From Streptacidiphilus neutrinimicus (GTDB taxonomy: Bacteria > Actinomycetota > Actinomycetes > Streptomycetales > Streptomycetaceae): DNA of 58,502 nucleotides. The stretch is taken from the NCBI RefSeq assembly GCF_000787815.1, contig NZ_BBPO01000017.1, positions 52,747 to 111,248 of the forward strand. Reading direction: 5' to 3'. Position numbers and translations under genes: made by a program. A model generated the notes under the pieces. The model did not search any database and had not been told where the DNA came from. It saw nothing but the letters and a program-made list of their open reading frames with translations. Numbering within the stretch: the first letter of the stretch is position 1; every line of letters starts with the position of its first letter. Of this stretch, positions 29,535-37,925 are shown piece after piece.

Positions 29535-29861
29535 TCAGCCCTCCGGCGGGGAGAAGACCACCAGAACCCGCAGGTCCTCGCTGATGTGGTGGAAGCGGTG
29601 CGGCACCCCCGCGGGGACGAAGACGACGCTGCCCCGGGCCACCATCGCGCTCTCCTCGCCCACCGTGATCGACCCGCGTCCGCTGACCACGACGTACAGC
29701 TCGTCCTGCGCGTGTGAACCCTGGGTGTCCAGTTCCCCGGCGTTCAGTGCGTACAGTCCCGCGGACATGGTGTGTTCCCGCAGAAAGCGCAGGTAAGCGC
29801 CCTCGTTCGCGGACCGCTCAGCGTCGAGGTCGTCCATCCGGAAGAGCTTCATGTGCGCCAT
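29535..29861 (-). CDS. Small cupin-domain protein
   Basis: The 108-residue protein is a single cupin barrel. Cupin motif 1 is GSHAQDELYVVVSGRGSITV (with His, Asp/Glu and the GRG turn) and motif 2 is VPAGVPHRFHHI. These can bind one metal ion. Such small stand-alone cupins are enzymes or sensors of diverse kinds and the sequence does not say which. An in-frame ATG at 29852 is an alternative start. It is divergent from the small phage-holin-like membrane gene. Confidence 0.88.
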   Translation of the reverse strand: MAHMKLFRMDDLDAERSANEGAYLRFLREHTMSAGLYALNAGELDTQGSHAQDELYVVVSGRGSITVGEESAMVARGSVVFVPAGVPHRFHHISEDLRVLVVFSPPEG

Positions 29862-29914
29862 TCAACCAGCCTTCGGTACTACCGCTGGCGGTCACCGGCT
29901 GCGACGATCACGGC

Positions 29915-30292
29915 ATGATGAAGTTCGTACTCAAGACCCTGATCAATGCCGCGGCCATCGGCGTGGCGGCCTGGCTCATCAAAGGCATCGACCTGACCGC
30001 GAGCGACTGGCAGCACAAGGCACTGACTTTGGTGCTCGTCGCCCTGGTCTTCGGCGTGGTGAACTTCTTCGTCAAGCCGCTCGTCAAACTCTTCTCGCTG
30101 CCGCTGTTCATCCTCACCCTGGGCCTGATCACCTTCGTGATCAACGCGCTGATGCTGTGGCTGACCTCCTGGGCCTCGGGCAGGCTCAGCCTGGACTTCC
30201 ACGTCGAGGGCTTCCTGCCGGCCCTGCTGGGCTCGCTGCTCATCAGCATCGTGGCCTGGGCGCTGCACCTGGTCGTCCGCGACGAGGACTGA
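29915..30292 (+). CDS. Four-helix membrane protein, phage-holin family 4 (PF04020-like)
   Basis: The 125-residue protein has four membrane segments (FVLKTLINAAAIGVAAWLIK, LTLVLVALVFGVVNFF, LPLFILTLGLITFVINALML, LLGSLLISIVAWALHLVV). The conserved core VNFFVKPLVKLFSLPLFILT belongs to the so-called mycobacterial four-TM phage holin family, widespread in bacterial chromosomes and not evidence of a phage. Two adjacent ATGs (29915, 29918) are possible starts. It is convergent with ssgA across 14 bp. Confidence 0.88.
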   Translation: MMKFVLKTLINAAAIGVAAWLIKGIDLTASDWQHKALTLVLVALVFGVVNFFVKPLVKLFSLPLFILTLGLITFVINALMLWLTSWASGRLSLDFHVEGFLPALLGSLLISIVAWALHLVVRDED

Positions 30293-30306
30293 CCGCGCGG
30301 CGACGG

Positions 30307-30729
30307 CTACCGCCCCAGGATGGCTTCCAGCTCGCGGTCGAGGTCGACGGTCGTGTGCTCCTGCCCCATCGGGAGCGCGCGATCGGTCCGGCCGAGGAAG
30401 GAGATCAACGGCACGGCGGGGGAGCGGAGCACCGCGGCGCCCTCCGTGGAGCGCAGCTCGATGCACACGTCCATGAAGTCCTCGTCCAGGCCCGCGACGG
30501 GCCAGACCCTGACGTCGCCCTCCCCGCTCGGTCGGGTGATCCCGTCCAGCAGCAGCTCCCGGCCGAAAATCCAGCTGACCGGCGGGTCTCCCGGCAGGTG
30601 GAAGGTGAGGCGGATCGCCAGCGGGTCGCCGGGATCGTAGGCGAGCTCCACGCCGGTGTCGAAGGCCAGTTCGTCGGAGACCAGAAGGCTCATCACCAGA
30701 TGGCCTTTGACCAGGCTCTGCATCTTCAT
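30307..30729 (-). CDS. ssgA: Sporulation and septation regulator SsgA
   Basis: The 140-residue SsgA-like protein contains SLLVSDELAFDTGVELAYDP, IRLTFHLPGDPPVSWIFGRE, LLLDGITRPSGEGDVRVWP, SFLGRTDRAL and PMGQEHTTVDLDRELEAILG, the core of the family. SALPs mark sites of septation and cell-wall remodelling; SsgA activates sporulation-specific division. The identity as ssgA rather than another paralogue is supported by the adjacent IclR-type gene, the known ssgR-ssgA arrangement. GAGG lies seven bases before the ATG at 30729. It is separated from ssgR by 95 bp, so it has its own promoter space. Confidence 0.9.
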   Translation of the reverse strand: MKMQSLVKGHLVMSLLVSDELAFDTGVELAYDPGDPLAIRLTFHLPGDPPVSWIFGRELLLDGITRPSGEGDVRVWPVAGLDEDFMDVCIELRSTEGAAVLRSPAVPLISFLGRTDRALPMGQEHTTVDLDRELEAILGR

Positions 30730-30824
30730 TGCGGTACCTCTCGATCCCCGTCGTGAGTTCGGTACTGCGTAGCGTGCGCGACCATCGTCGCTTTTGTCCG
30801 CTCTCCGCCCCAAGAGCGAAGTTT

Positions 30825-31583
30825 TCAAATGCTGAAAGAGAGCCGTTCCAGCACCGATCCGACCCGTGCCGCCAGCCGGTCCGCGGCCGCCGGGAGGCGG
30901 TGGGCCTGAGCGACCGGCAGGGAGAGCGCCACGGTGCAGACGGCCGTGCCGATCAGGATCGGGACCGCGGCGCAGACGACGCCCGGCATGTACTCCTGGT
31001 GCTCCAGCACCGGCCGCCCGTGCGGGCGGCCCTCCAGGCGGCGCAGCAGGACGTTCTGGTCGGTCACCGTGCGCCGCGTCAGCGACTGCGGACGGTGCCG
31101 CGAGAGGTAGTCAAGGCGTCCTTCCCGGTCGAGTTGGCCGAGCAGGCACTGTCCGATCGCGTGCGCGTGGCCGGTGGCCCGGAAGTCGGCCCACTCCTCC
31201 ACGGCCTCCATGCCCGGCGCGTCGCAGACCTCGACCACGTCGAGCTCGCCGTCCCGGTAGGTGGCGAAGTACGTCGCCGCACCCAGCTCGTCGCGCAGCA
31301 GCGCGAGCGCGGCGCCGATCGCCGCGCGTCCCTCGCGCACCTCGCGGTGGCGGCCGAGAGCGCCGATCGCCTCGCCGTAGACGTACAGGCCGTCGAGGCG
31401 TTGCAGATATCCCTCGTGGGTGAGCGTGCGCAGGAGGTGGTACGTGGTGCCGAGCGGCAGTCCCGCCTGGCGGGCGAGCTGCTTGGCGGTCGCGCCGTCG
31501 CGGTGCGCGCCGACGGCCTCGAGCAGCCGCAGAGCCCGCTGGACCGAGCCGATCAGGGTCGGCGCGGCCTTCTCCGTGGCCAT
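30825..31583 (-). CDS. ssgR: IclR-family regulator SsgR
   Basis: The 252-residue regulator has an N-terminal winged helix (TLIGSVQRALRLLEAVGAHR; TAKQLARQAGLPLGTTYHLL) and a C-terminal IclR effector domain (VVEVCDAPGMEAVEEWADFR; VCAAVPILIGTAVCTVALSL). Position directly upstream of ssgA matches SsgR, the activator of ssgA in S. coelicolor. GGGAG lies five bases before the ATG at 31583. A pair of overlapping CATATG palindromes sits just upstream and may be an operator. Confidence 0.9.
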   Translation of the reverse strand: MATEKAAPTLIGSVQRALRLLEAVGAHRDGATAKQLARQAGLPLGTTYHLLRTLTHEGYLQRLDGLYVYGEAIGALGRHREVREGRAAIGAALALLRDELGAATYFATYRDGELDVVEVCDAPGMEAVEEWADFRATGHAHAIGQCLLGQLDREGRLDYLSRHRPQSLTRRTVTDQNVLLRRLEGRPHGRPVLEHQEYMPGVVCAAVPILIGTAVCTVALSLPVAQAHRLPAAADRLAARVGSVLERLSFSI

Positions 31584-31595
31584 CTCAACTCCCTG

Positions 31596-31611
31596 GGCAT
31601 ATGCCATATGG
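31596..31611. promoter_or_regulatory. Overlapping palindromes at the ssgR start
   Basis: GGCATATGCC (31596-31605) overlaps CCATATGG (31604-31611). They begin 13 bp before the ssgR ATG, next to its ribosome site. The AT-rich symmetric cores stand out from the surrounding GC-rich DNA and could be an autoregulatory site. Confidence 0.45.
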
Positions 31612-31758
31612 ACGCAACTCCTCCACATCATGCCCACTGCGAGGACGGGATGTCTGCCTCTCCGGTGTACTCCTCACCCGGGCGCCCCCGGCGGTTCTGC
31701 GCCACGGCGTGTTGTCGCATCGGGTTTCACTCCACGCCCCCCGCGGCACACTCCCAAC

Positions 31759-32307
31759 GTGGTGGCACAACCCGCGACTCGCACAGCAGCCCGACACGCC
31801 CCGCGTCCGGTGGTGAAGCGCACGGCACGCGCGATCCTTCTGGACGACGGCCCCGACGGCCCCGAGCTCGTCATGATCAAGCGGACCAAACCCGGCCGCC
31901 CTCCGTACTGGATCACCCCCGGCGGCGGCATGGAGCCGAGTGACGCCACCGTCGTCGACGCCCTCCACCGGGAGCTCTCCGAAGAGCTCGGCGGCAAGGC
32001 GACGGACATCGTCCCCGCGTTCGTCGACACGGTCTCCCACACCCATCACGAGGACGGAACCGAACTGCACCCGCACGGGGTGAAGGTGCAGCACTTCTTC
32101 GTCTGCAGGCTCAGCTCGATGGACCTCGCCCGTCGGCACGGCCCCGAGGTGGACGCGCCGGTGGGCGAGTACGAGGTGGTCCGCCTCCCGTTCACCCGCG
32201 AGGGCGTGACGGCGGTGAACGTCGTCCCTCCGTCGCTGCGGGCCTACCTGGCGGCGAACATCGAGGGCGTCAGGGCGCTGCTCGCCGACGATCTCGGCGC
32301 GACCTAG
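31759..32307 (+). CDS. NUDIX hydrolase
   Basis: The protein of up to 182 residues carries a NUDIX box, GGGMEPSDATVVDALHRELS followed by EELGG. The REL-EE core with metal-binding Glu is present; the upstream Glu of the consensus is replaced and the spacing is one residue longer than usual. Members hydrolyse nucleoside diphosphates linked to other groups. A GTG at 31759 is chosen with low certainty, because GTGs at 31762 and 31810 are also in frame and none has a clear ribosome site; a short leader or leaderless start is possible. It is divergent from ssgR and convergent with the flavohemoprotein gene. Confidence 0.85.
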   Translation: MVAQPATRTAARHAPRPVVKRTARAILLDDGPDGPELVMIKRTKPGRPPYWITPGGGMEPSDATVVDALHRELSEELGGKATDIVPAFVDTVSHTHHEDGTELHPHGVKVQHFFVCRLSSMDLARRHGPEVDAPVGEYEVVRLPFTREGVTAVNVVPPSLRAYLAANIEGVRALLADDLGAT

Positions 32308-32326
32308 GCGCGCGCCGCCGTCGGCG

Positions 32327-32362
32327 CCTGGAGGACGGCCCTACAGCTGGCCGTCCTCCAGG
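32327..32362. terminator. Bidirectional hairpin overlapping a stop codon
   Basis: CCTGGAGGACGGCC (32327-32340) and GGCCGTCCTCCAGG (32349-32362) form a perfect 14-bp stem with an 8-base loop. The right arm also encodes the last residues (LEDGQL) of the flavohemoprotein, so the terminator is partly coding. Confidence 0.8.
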
Positions 32363-34302
32363 TCGTACAGCACGTGGTCCGCCGGCACACCCGCGTCGAG
32401 CAGCACCGCGCGGGTGCGCCGGATCATGGCCGAGGGCCCGCTCAGACAGGCCCGGTAGCCGTCCCAGGGGCCGCTTCGGGCGATGACCTCGGAGAGGGCG
32501 CCGCGCTCCGTGCCGGGCACTGGCTGCACGCCCGGGGACGGTTCCGCGACCGCGCTGTGCACGGACAGCCACGACAGCCGCCGGTCCAGCTCCCGCAGCG
32601 CCGGGAGCGCGTACAGCTCCTCCGCGCGGCGCACGCCGTAGTGGAGTTCGACCGTGCGCCGCGCGCCCGACAGCGCCAGCTCCTCGACGATCGCGAGCAG
32701 CGGCGCGATCCCCGTGCCGCCGCCGACCAGCAGCAGCGGGTCGCGCTCGAGCGGGTCCACGACCATGCGGCCCTGCGGGGGACCGAGTCGGACGACGTCG
32801 CCGGGCTGCGCCCGGTGCACCAGCGCGTTGCTGACCCAGCCCGCCGGCACGGCCTTCACGTGCAACCGGAGCAGGCCGTCCGCGCCCGGCCGCGCGGGCA
32901 CGGCCGAGGGGGAGGCGAGCGAGTAACTGCGCCACACGCGCGGCCACCACGGCACCTCGATGCCGACGTACTGACCGGCGCGGTAGGGGTACGGGTGGTC
33001 CGTCCGCAGCGTCACCACCGCGATGTCGCGGGCAACCGGCTCGACCGACTGCACCTCCCCCTGCCACCAGGCCGGCGAGGCCTGCGCGTCGCGCGCCGCC
33101 GCGGCCATCATGACCTGCGCGATCACCCCGAAGACCCGGCTCCAGGCCTGCGCGGTCTCCTCGCTCCACTCCCGACCGCAGTATCGTTCCAGCGCCGCGC
33201 ACAGGGCCGCGCCGACCGGCGCGTAGTGCTCGTCCCGCACGCCGTAGCGGCGGTGACCGCGCGCTAGCTTCTCCAGGTACGCGACCAGCGTGGGCGGATC
33301 ATCGGCGGCCCGACCGGCGGCGAGCAGCGCGCGGAACAGCTTGTCCCGCTGGACGTCCATCGCCGCCGGGAAGAGCGCGCGCAGCTCGGGACGGGAGAGG
33401 AAGAGCACGGCGTAGAAGTGCGCCGTCGCCCGGTCCGCGACCGGCTCGACCGCGGCCAGGCTGCGCCGGATCAGCACGATGTCCTGCGGCGTCGGCCCGA
33501 CCGACCCGCCGTCCCCGGTCGGCGCGGCCGCGGACGACGCCGTCGCGGACGTCGCAACCCGGGAGGACCCGGAACTGGAGGACCCGACCAGGGAGGATGC
33601 GGCCGGGGAGGTCGCGGCCGACGTCGACATCGGCGTCGACGCGTGCTGCGGCGGCACGACAGACTGCTGCGGCGGCGCGGCGGGCTGCGTCGACACGGGC
33701 GGTTTCCGCACGGAGGAGGCTTTCTGACGGGAGGACAGCGGAACGACCGCCACCACCGAGCCGGGCAGCGGCATCGGCGGAGGAGGCAACGGCACGGCTG
33801 GGATGCCCTGCGGTATCGGCGGGGGCGCGGACTGGATCGGCAGCGGAGCCGACGGCTCGACCGGCGTGGTCGGCACGGCCCACGCGCGCGTCCACGCGTC
33901 GTCCGGGCCCACCCAGTTCAGCGCGGGCGCGTTGGCGATCATGGGGGTGAAGGGGGTGAACCCGGACGGCCGCGGCGCGACCTCCTGGCCCGGCGCGGCC
34001 CCGCCCGGCGCGCCCGGCCCGTACGGTGCCGACGGCCCGTAGGGTGCGGGCTGCCCGTAGGGGGCGGGCGCGGTCGGCCCGAACGCGGTCTGCGGTTCCG
34101 GCTGCGCCTGAGACTGGGGCGGTTCCGGCTGTTCAGGTGGTTCGGGAGGCTCCTCAGGGGCCGCCATCACCGACGCGTCGAGCTCTTCCGGCTCCGCCGG
34201 CTCCTCGACGACCTCGGCGGACGCTCCCGCCTTCCCGTTCCGTCGGTCCGCTCCGCGCGTGCGGGAGCGGCTGTTTCGATTGAGAGCGCTTCCGATCGAC
34301 AC
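32341..34302 (-). CDS. Flavohemoprotein with long disordered N-terminal extension
   Basis: The 653-residue protein has about 265 residues of Pro/Ala/Ser-rich low complexity, then a globin domain (about 265-400) with HFYAVLF on the distal side and the proximal His in LARGHRRYGV near 348. A ferredoxin-reductase part follows: an FAD motif RVWRSYSLASPS near 452 and the NAD-binding GGGTGIAPLLAI near 521. Flavohemoglobins oxidise nitric oxide to nitrate with NAD(P)H. Usual members have about 400 residues, so the extension is the oddity; it has no signal peptide or membrane helix. The GTG at 34302 follows GAAG at seven bases. It is 108 bp downstream of the thioredoxin gene. Confidence 0.9.
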   Translation of the reverse strand: MSIGSALNRNSRSRTRGADRRNGKAGASAEVVEEPAEPEELDASVMAAPEEPPEPPEQPEPPQSQAQPEPQTAFGPTAPAPYGQPAPYGPSAPYGPGAPGGAAPGQEVAPRPSGFTPFTPMIANAPALNWVGPDDAWTRAWAVPTTPVEPSAPLPIQSAPPPIPQGIPAVPLPPPPMPLPGSVVAVVPLSSRQKASSVRKPPVSTQPAAPPQQSVVPPQHASTPMSTSAATSPAASSLVGSSSSGSSRVATSATASSAAAPTGDGGSVGPTPQDIVLIRRSLAAVEPVADRATAHFYAVLFLSRPELRALFPAAMDVQRDKLFRALLAAGRAADDPPTLVAYLEKLARGHRRYGVRDEHYAPVGAALCAALERYCGREWSEETAQAWSRVFGVIAQVMMAAAARDAQASPAWWQGEVQSVEPVARDIAVVTLRTDHPYPYRAGQYVGIEVPWWPRVWRSYSLASPSAVPARPGADGLLRLHVKAVPAGWVSNALVHRAQPGDVVRLGPPQGRMVVDPLERDPLLLVGGGTGIAPLLAIVEELALSGARRTVELHYGVRRAEELYALPALRELDRRLSWLSVHSAVAEPSPGVQPVPGTERGALSEVIARSGPWDGYRACLSGPSAMIRRTRAVLLDAGVPADHVLYDLEDGQL

Positions 34303-34410
34303 CTTGGAGCTTCATCTCCCGTCGGGTCCGTACCTGCCTGGAGCCTGGCACGGGGTGACGGGTTCTCCTGCCAATAGCGTGAAGTACGGGGCGCACGGAC
34401 CGACGACGCG

Positions 34411-34782
34411 CTACGCTGACGCGCCCCCACCCGGAACTCCACAGCGCTCCAGCGCCTCGGTGACCTCCTGGCCCAGACGTCGCTTGGCCCGCGCGCCCAC
34501 CGCCGTCCACACCGGTTCACCGGAGCGGAACAGCATGAGCGTCGGCATGGACAGCACCCCGTAGCGACCCTGCGTCCCCGGGTTGGTGTCGACGTCCAGC
34601 GCGAACACGCGCAGGTCGGCGGCGCGCTCGGCGGCCAGCTCGGCCAGGACCGGGGCCATCATCCGGCACGGCGGGCACCAGTCGGCGGTGAACTCCACCA
34701 GCACCGGCAGCTCGCTCGCCAGCACCCGTGCGTCGAAGTCCGCGTCCGTCACCGCCGCGACGTGCTCACTCGACTGCGTCAT
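34411..34782 (-). CDS. Thioredoxin
   Basis: The 123-residue protein has a thioredoxin fold with the active site FTADWCPPCRMMAP near 31-44 (WCPPC instead of the classical WCGPC) and the cis-proline region YGVLSMPTLMLF. It reduces disulfides in the cytosol. Its ATG lies inside the end of the MerR-type gene, an overlap of 17 bp, so the two are translationally coupled. The pairing suggests that the thioredoxin's expression or function is tied to a thiol-sensing regulator. Confidence 0.94.
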   Translation of the reverse strand: MTQSSEHVAAVTDADFDARVLASELPVLVEFTADWCPPCRMMAPVLAELAAERAADLRVFALDVDTNPGTQGRYGVLSMPTLMLFRSGEPVWTAVGARAKRRLGQEVTEALERCGVPGGGASA

Positions 34783-35218
34783 CGTCCGGTCCCCTCTCCT
34801 GCTCCCGGCGCCCGCTCGGGGCCTGTGTCAGTTCGCACCGCGGCGCGGGCGGCTGCTGCGCCGACGCCTCGAGCTCCGCCCGGGCCAGCTGCGCGCCCAT
34901 CTGCTCGCGCACCTGCCGCAGCCGCTCGATCACCGCGTCGAGCTCGTCGAGCTTGCGCCGGTAGACGTCGAGCGAGGCCGGGCAGGAGTCGCCGCTGGGA
35001 TGGCCCGCGCGCAGGCAGTCGACGAAGGGACGGGTCTCCTCCAGCTCGAAGCCGAAGTCCTGCAGCAGCCGGATCTGGTGCAGCAGCCGCAGGTCCTCCT
35101 CGTCGTAGCGGCGGTAGCCGTTCTCGCCGCGGCGGGCGGGCAGCAGCCCGCGCGCCTCGTAGTAGCGGAGCGTCCGCGTGGTCGTGCCCGCCTTCCGGGC
35201 CAGCTCGCCGATGCGCAT
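34766..35218 (-). CDS. MerR-family regulator coupled to thioredoxin
   Basis: The 150-residue regulator has the MerR winged helix (MRIGELARKAGTTTRTLRYY; GYRRYDEEDLRLLHQI) and a dimerisation coiled coil. Two Cys in the C-terminal part (FVDCLRAGHPSGDSCPASLD) are spaced as in metal- or redox-sensing members, with a third Cys nearer the tail. The ATG at 35218 gives the standard family start. It overlaps the thioredoxin start by 17 bp. Control of the thioredoxin gene in response to thiol stress or metal is inferred. Confidence 0.92.
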   Translation of the reverse strand: MRIGELARKAGTTTRTLRYYEARGLLPARRGENGYRRYDEEDLRLLHQIRLLQDFGFELEETRPFVDCLRAGHPSGDSCPASLDVYRRKLDELDAVIERLRQVREQMGAQLARAELEASAQQPPAPRCELTQAPSGRREQERGPDDDAVE

Positions 35219-35328
35219 GCCCCGACCGTAGACCTTGACCCCGACGTCAACGCCAGCGCGCGGGCGCGCAGGCCCGCGCAGGCCCCGGGTGCGCAGGCGA
35301 CGACCTGCGGCCGAGGCTTCGCGCGCGG

Positions 35329-36336
35329 TCAGCGGGAGGTGTTGGCGTGGACGCCGGTGTGCAGCATGCCGGGGAGGGTCAGCTCGCCGTAGGTCTCGTT
35401 GACGGCGGCCATCACGGCGTCCGGGTCGCCCGGGTGCTCGCTCAGGTGCGCGTCGAACTCGCGCAGGTAGTCGCCGGTGAAGGCGAGAACGCGGGCCGCG
35501 TCGTCGTCCTGACCTGGCGCGCGATGGCCCGCGACCACGCGCACCGGGTCCAGGCCGCGCACGGTCTCCAGGCTGGCCAGCCAGTCCGCGCGCTGCGCGC
35601 GCGTGGTGTCCGCGGTCCACAGGTGGGTGCCGTTGAAGGCGACGTCCCCGCTGATCACCGTGCGCGCGTCCGGGACGTGCACGACGGTGGACGTCGCGCA
35701 GTCGCCCTGGCCGACCGCGAGCATGTGCACCGGAGAACCGTCGATCAGCATGGTGTCGGTGGGCAGCGGCCCGGGGACGATCGGCCCGGAGGTGACGTCG
35801 TCCCCGAAGACCTGCTGCCACTGCACGACCTTGGCCAGCCCCGTGCGGGTGATTTCCTCGATCACGCCCGCGTCGGCGTAGACCGGAGTGCCGGGGAAGA
35901 GCCGCAGCACCTCCTCGGTGCCGAAGTAGTGGTCCGGGTGCGGGTGCGTGATCACGATCGCGGCCAGCGTACGGGCTCTGCCGGCCACCCACTCCGCCAG
36001 CTCGCGTCCGGCGCTGCGGGTCAGCTGGGTGTCGACCAGGAGCGCGTGCCGCGGGCCGAGGACCAGGGCGGAGGTGGCGAAGAAGGCGGACTCGGGCCCG
36101 GTGAAGACGTCCACCTCGAGCCGCGCGCGCTCCGGCCCCGCGCTCCCGCGGCCACCGGCCGGGCCGCTGGGCGTCTCCCCCTCCGCCGCGCGGGCGTGCG
36201 CCCGGCTGCTCTGCGTCGCACCTGTGTCGGCCGCGTCCGGCCGGGCGGTCGGCCGCGGCTCCTCGCCCTGCCCGCTCGGAACCGTCGGTTCGGACTGCGC
36301 CGGAGTGCCGGCGGCCCGGCCGCGCCTTCTCGCCAT
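35329..36336 (-). CDS. Metallo-beta-lactamase-fold hydrolase
   Basis: The 335-residue protein has a 70-residue low-complexity N-terminus and then an MBL fold. The zinc motif is THPHPDHYFG (HxHxDH), with further ligands in GQGDCATSTVVH, VISGDVAFNG and VVAGHRAPG. Such proteins hydrolyse lactones, thioesters or other ester-like substrates; the substrate is unknown. There is no signal peptide. It is 110 bp upstream of the MerR gene and may form its own unit, since direct repeats lie just upstream of its start. Confidence 0.9.
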   Translation of the reverse strand: MARRRGRAAGTPAQSEPTVPSGQGEEPRPTARPDAADTGATQSSRAHARAAEGETPSGPAGGRGSAGPERARLEVDVFTGPESAFFATSALVLGPRHALLVDTQLTRSAGRELAEWVAGRARTLAAIVITHPHPDHYFGTEEVLRLFPGTPVYADAGVIEEITRTGLAKVVQWQQVFGDDVTSGPIVPGPLPTDTMLIDGSPVHMLAVGQGDCATSTVVHVPDARTVISGDVAFNGTHLWTADTTRAQRADWLASLETVRGLDPVRVVAGHRAPGQDDDAARVLAFTGDYLREFDAHLSEHPGDPDAVMAAVNETYGELTLPGMLHTGVHANTSR

Positions 36337-36368
36337 CGCTCGCCTCTTCCGCTCTTCCGCGTCGCAGC

Positions 36369-36402
36369 GATCCGTACCGATCCGTACCGATCCATACGAT
36401 CC
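36369..36402. repeat. Direct repeats upstream of the MBL gene
   Basis: GATCCGTACC occurs at 36369 and 36379, followed by GATCCATAC at 36389 and GATCC at 36398. The 10-bp spacing places the units on one face of the helix. They lie 33 bp before the ATG at 36336, so they are likely regulatory. More half copies (CGATACG, CGATCCG) follow to 36440. Confidence 0.65.
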
Positions 36403-36494
36403 GGGCGCTCACGACCGATACGTGCGATCCGTCGTCCCTGTTCGTCGCCCGCTCTCTCCAGATGATGGCAAATTGCGCCCCTTCGCCAGGGATC

Positions 36495-37925
36495 TCACCA
36501 TTTCTCGGCGCGCCAGCCCGAGGAGTCCACCCCGCCGGGGACCGGGCCGTCCAACGGGTAGGGCTGCCGGGTGAGCACGAAGGTGCCCAGGTCCAGATGG
36601 GTGACCTCGCCGCTCGCGTCGCGCACGACGTGCAGCGGCTCGCCGTGCCAGTAACCGCCCTCGGCGATCCAGGTCTCCCCGTCGTCCGCGCGGTGCAGCC
36701 GCGCCTCGCGGTTGCCGGCGCCGGTCAGCGGGGCCAGCTCCAGTTCGTCTTCGCCCACCAGGCGCAGTCCGTAGCCGGCCGGCCCCCAGTACCAGGGCCC
36801 GGTCAGCGCCAGCACCTCCGGGTCGCGGGACGTCAGCGGCCGCCACGGCTCCGGGATCCGAGGTTCGCGCTCGGCGACGATCCGCAGCAGGTCCGTGGCC
36901 AGCTCACCGAAGGCCGGGCCGGGGCTCGCGGTCGCGTTGGCCAGCACGACGACGCCGAGCCGCTCCTCGGGAGCGATCCACAGCATCGCCAGGAACCCCG
37001 GCAGCGAGCCGGTGTGGCCGGCCAAGGAGAGGCCGCCCGCCTGACGCAGCGCCAGCCCGAGCCCGTACCGCTCCTCGCCGTCCGCCTGGCACTCGCGCAT
37101 CTCCGCCACCGATCCGGCGGACAGCACCCGCTCGTCCCCCGACGCGAGGAAGGCCGCCCAGCGGCTCAGGTCGTCGGCCGTGGACCACAGCTCTCCGGCC
37201 GGGGCCATCCGCCCGGTCCGCTGCAGCGGCTCGGAGAGGATCACGTCCGCCCACGGGTGCACCGCCCAGCCGCCCGCGTGCGGAGCCTCCGGCAGCGCCG
37301 TGGTACGACGCATCCCCAGCGGCCGCAGCACCTCGCGGTGCAGCACGGTGTACCAGTCGTCCCCGCGCAGTTGCTCGACCAGCGCGCCCAGCAGCGCGAA
37401 GCCGACATTGGAGTAGTGGAAGAGCCGTCCCGGCTCGTGCCGCAGCGGCGGCTGCTGCAACAGGTCGGCGAGCTCGGGGCGCAGCGCTCCGTCGGTCCGC
37501 TCCCACCACGGGCCGGGCGGCTCGTTGGTGAGCCCGGAGGTGTGCGACAACAGCTGGCGGACCGTCACCTCGCCGACGGCCGGGCCGACGACGGGCAGAT
37601 GCTGCCCGAGCCGGTCCGAGAGGTTCAGCAGCCCCTCGTCGCGCAGCCGCATCACCTGCACGGCGACGAAGGTCTTGGTGATCGAGCCGATCCGGAACTG
37701 CGTGTCCGGGTCGGGCGCGTGCCCGTCCACCATGCTGCGCGAGCCCCACCACCGCCTCTCGCCTTCCCGCAGCACCGTGGCCACGACGGCGGGCAGCCGC
37801 CCGTCGCGCTGCGCGACCGCGAGCCGGTGCGCGAGGGCCCGCCGCGTCTCCGGCAGCATCTCGGTGAAGTCGTCGTCGCCGATGGTGGTCGTGCGGCCGG
37901 GTACGCCGGATCCAGGGTTCGCCAT
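36495..37925 (-). CDS. Class-C beta-lactamase-like serine hydrolase
   Basis: The 476-residue protein belongs to the penicillin-binding-protein-like serine hydrolases. The nucleophile motif is SITKTF (Ser-x-x-Lys near 81), the Tyr motif YSNVGFALLG lies near 170, and the third motif is HTGSLPG. A C-terminal domain of about 110 residues with beta-strand pattern follows. It lacks a signal peptide, so it acts in the cytosol or its export is not recognisable. Members include esterases, D-aminopeptidases and beta-lactamases; the activity here is unknown. Confidence 0.9.
   Translation of the reverse strand: MANPGSGVPGRTTTIGDDDFTEMLPETRRALAHRLAVAQRDGRLPAVVATVLREGERRWWGSRSMVDGHAPDPDTQFRIGSITKTFVAVQVMRLRDEGLLNLSDRLGQHLPVVGPAVGEVTVRQLLSHTSGLTNEPPGPWWERTDGALRPELADLLQQPPLRHEPGRLFHYSNVGFALLGALVEQLRGDDWYTVLHREVLRPLGMRRTTALPEAPHAGGWAVHPWADVILSEPLQRTGRMAPAGELWSTADDLSRWAAFLASGDERVLSAGSVAEMRECQADGEERYGLGLALRQAGGLSLAGHTGSLPGFLAMLWIAPEERLGVVVLANATASPGPAFGELATDLLRIVAEREPRIPEPWRPLTSRDPEVLALTGPWYWGPAGYGLRLVGEDELELAPLTGAGNREARLHRADDGETWIAEGGYWHGEPLHVVRDASGEVTHLDLGTFVLTRQPYPLDGPVPGGVDSSGWRAEKW

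Noticed and set aside
29915-30292. Prophage holin
   Set aside because: The family name includes phage holin but the gene is an ordinary chromosomal four-helix protein and no phage genes are nearby.
32856-32869. Second parS-like CCTTCACGTGCAAC
   Set aside because: It lies within the flavohemoprotein coding sequence with three mismatches to the consensus; chance is sufficient.
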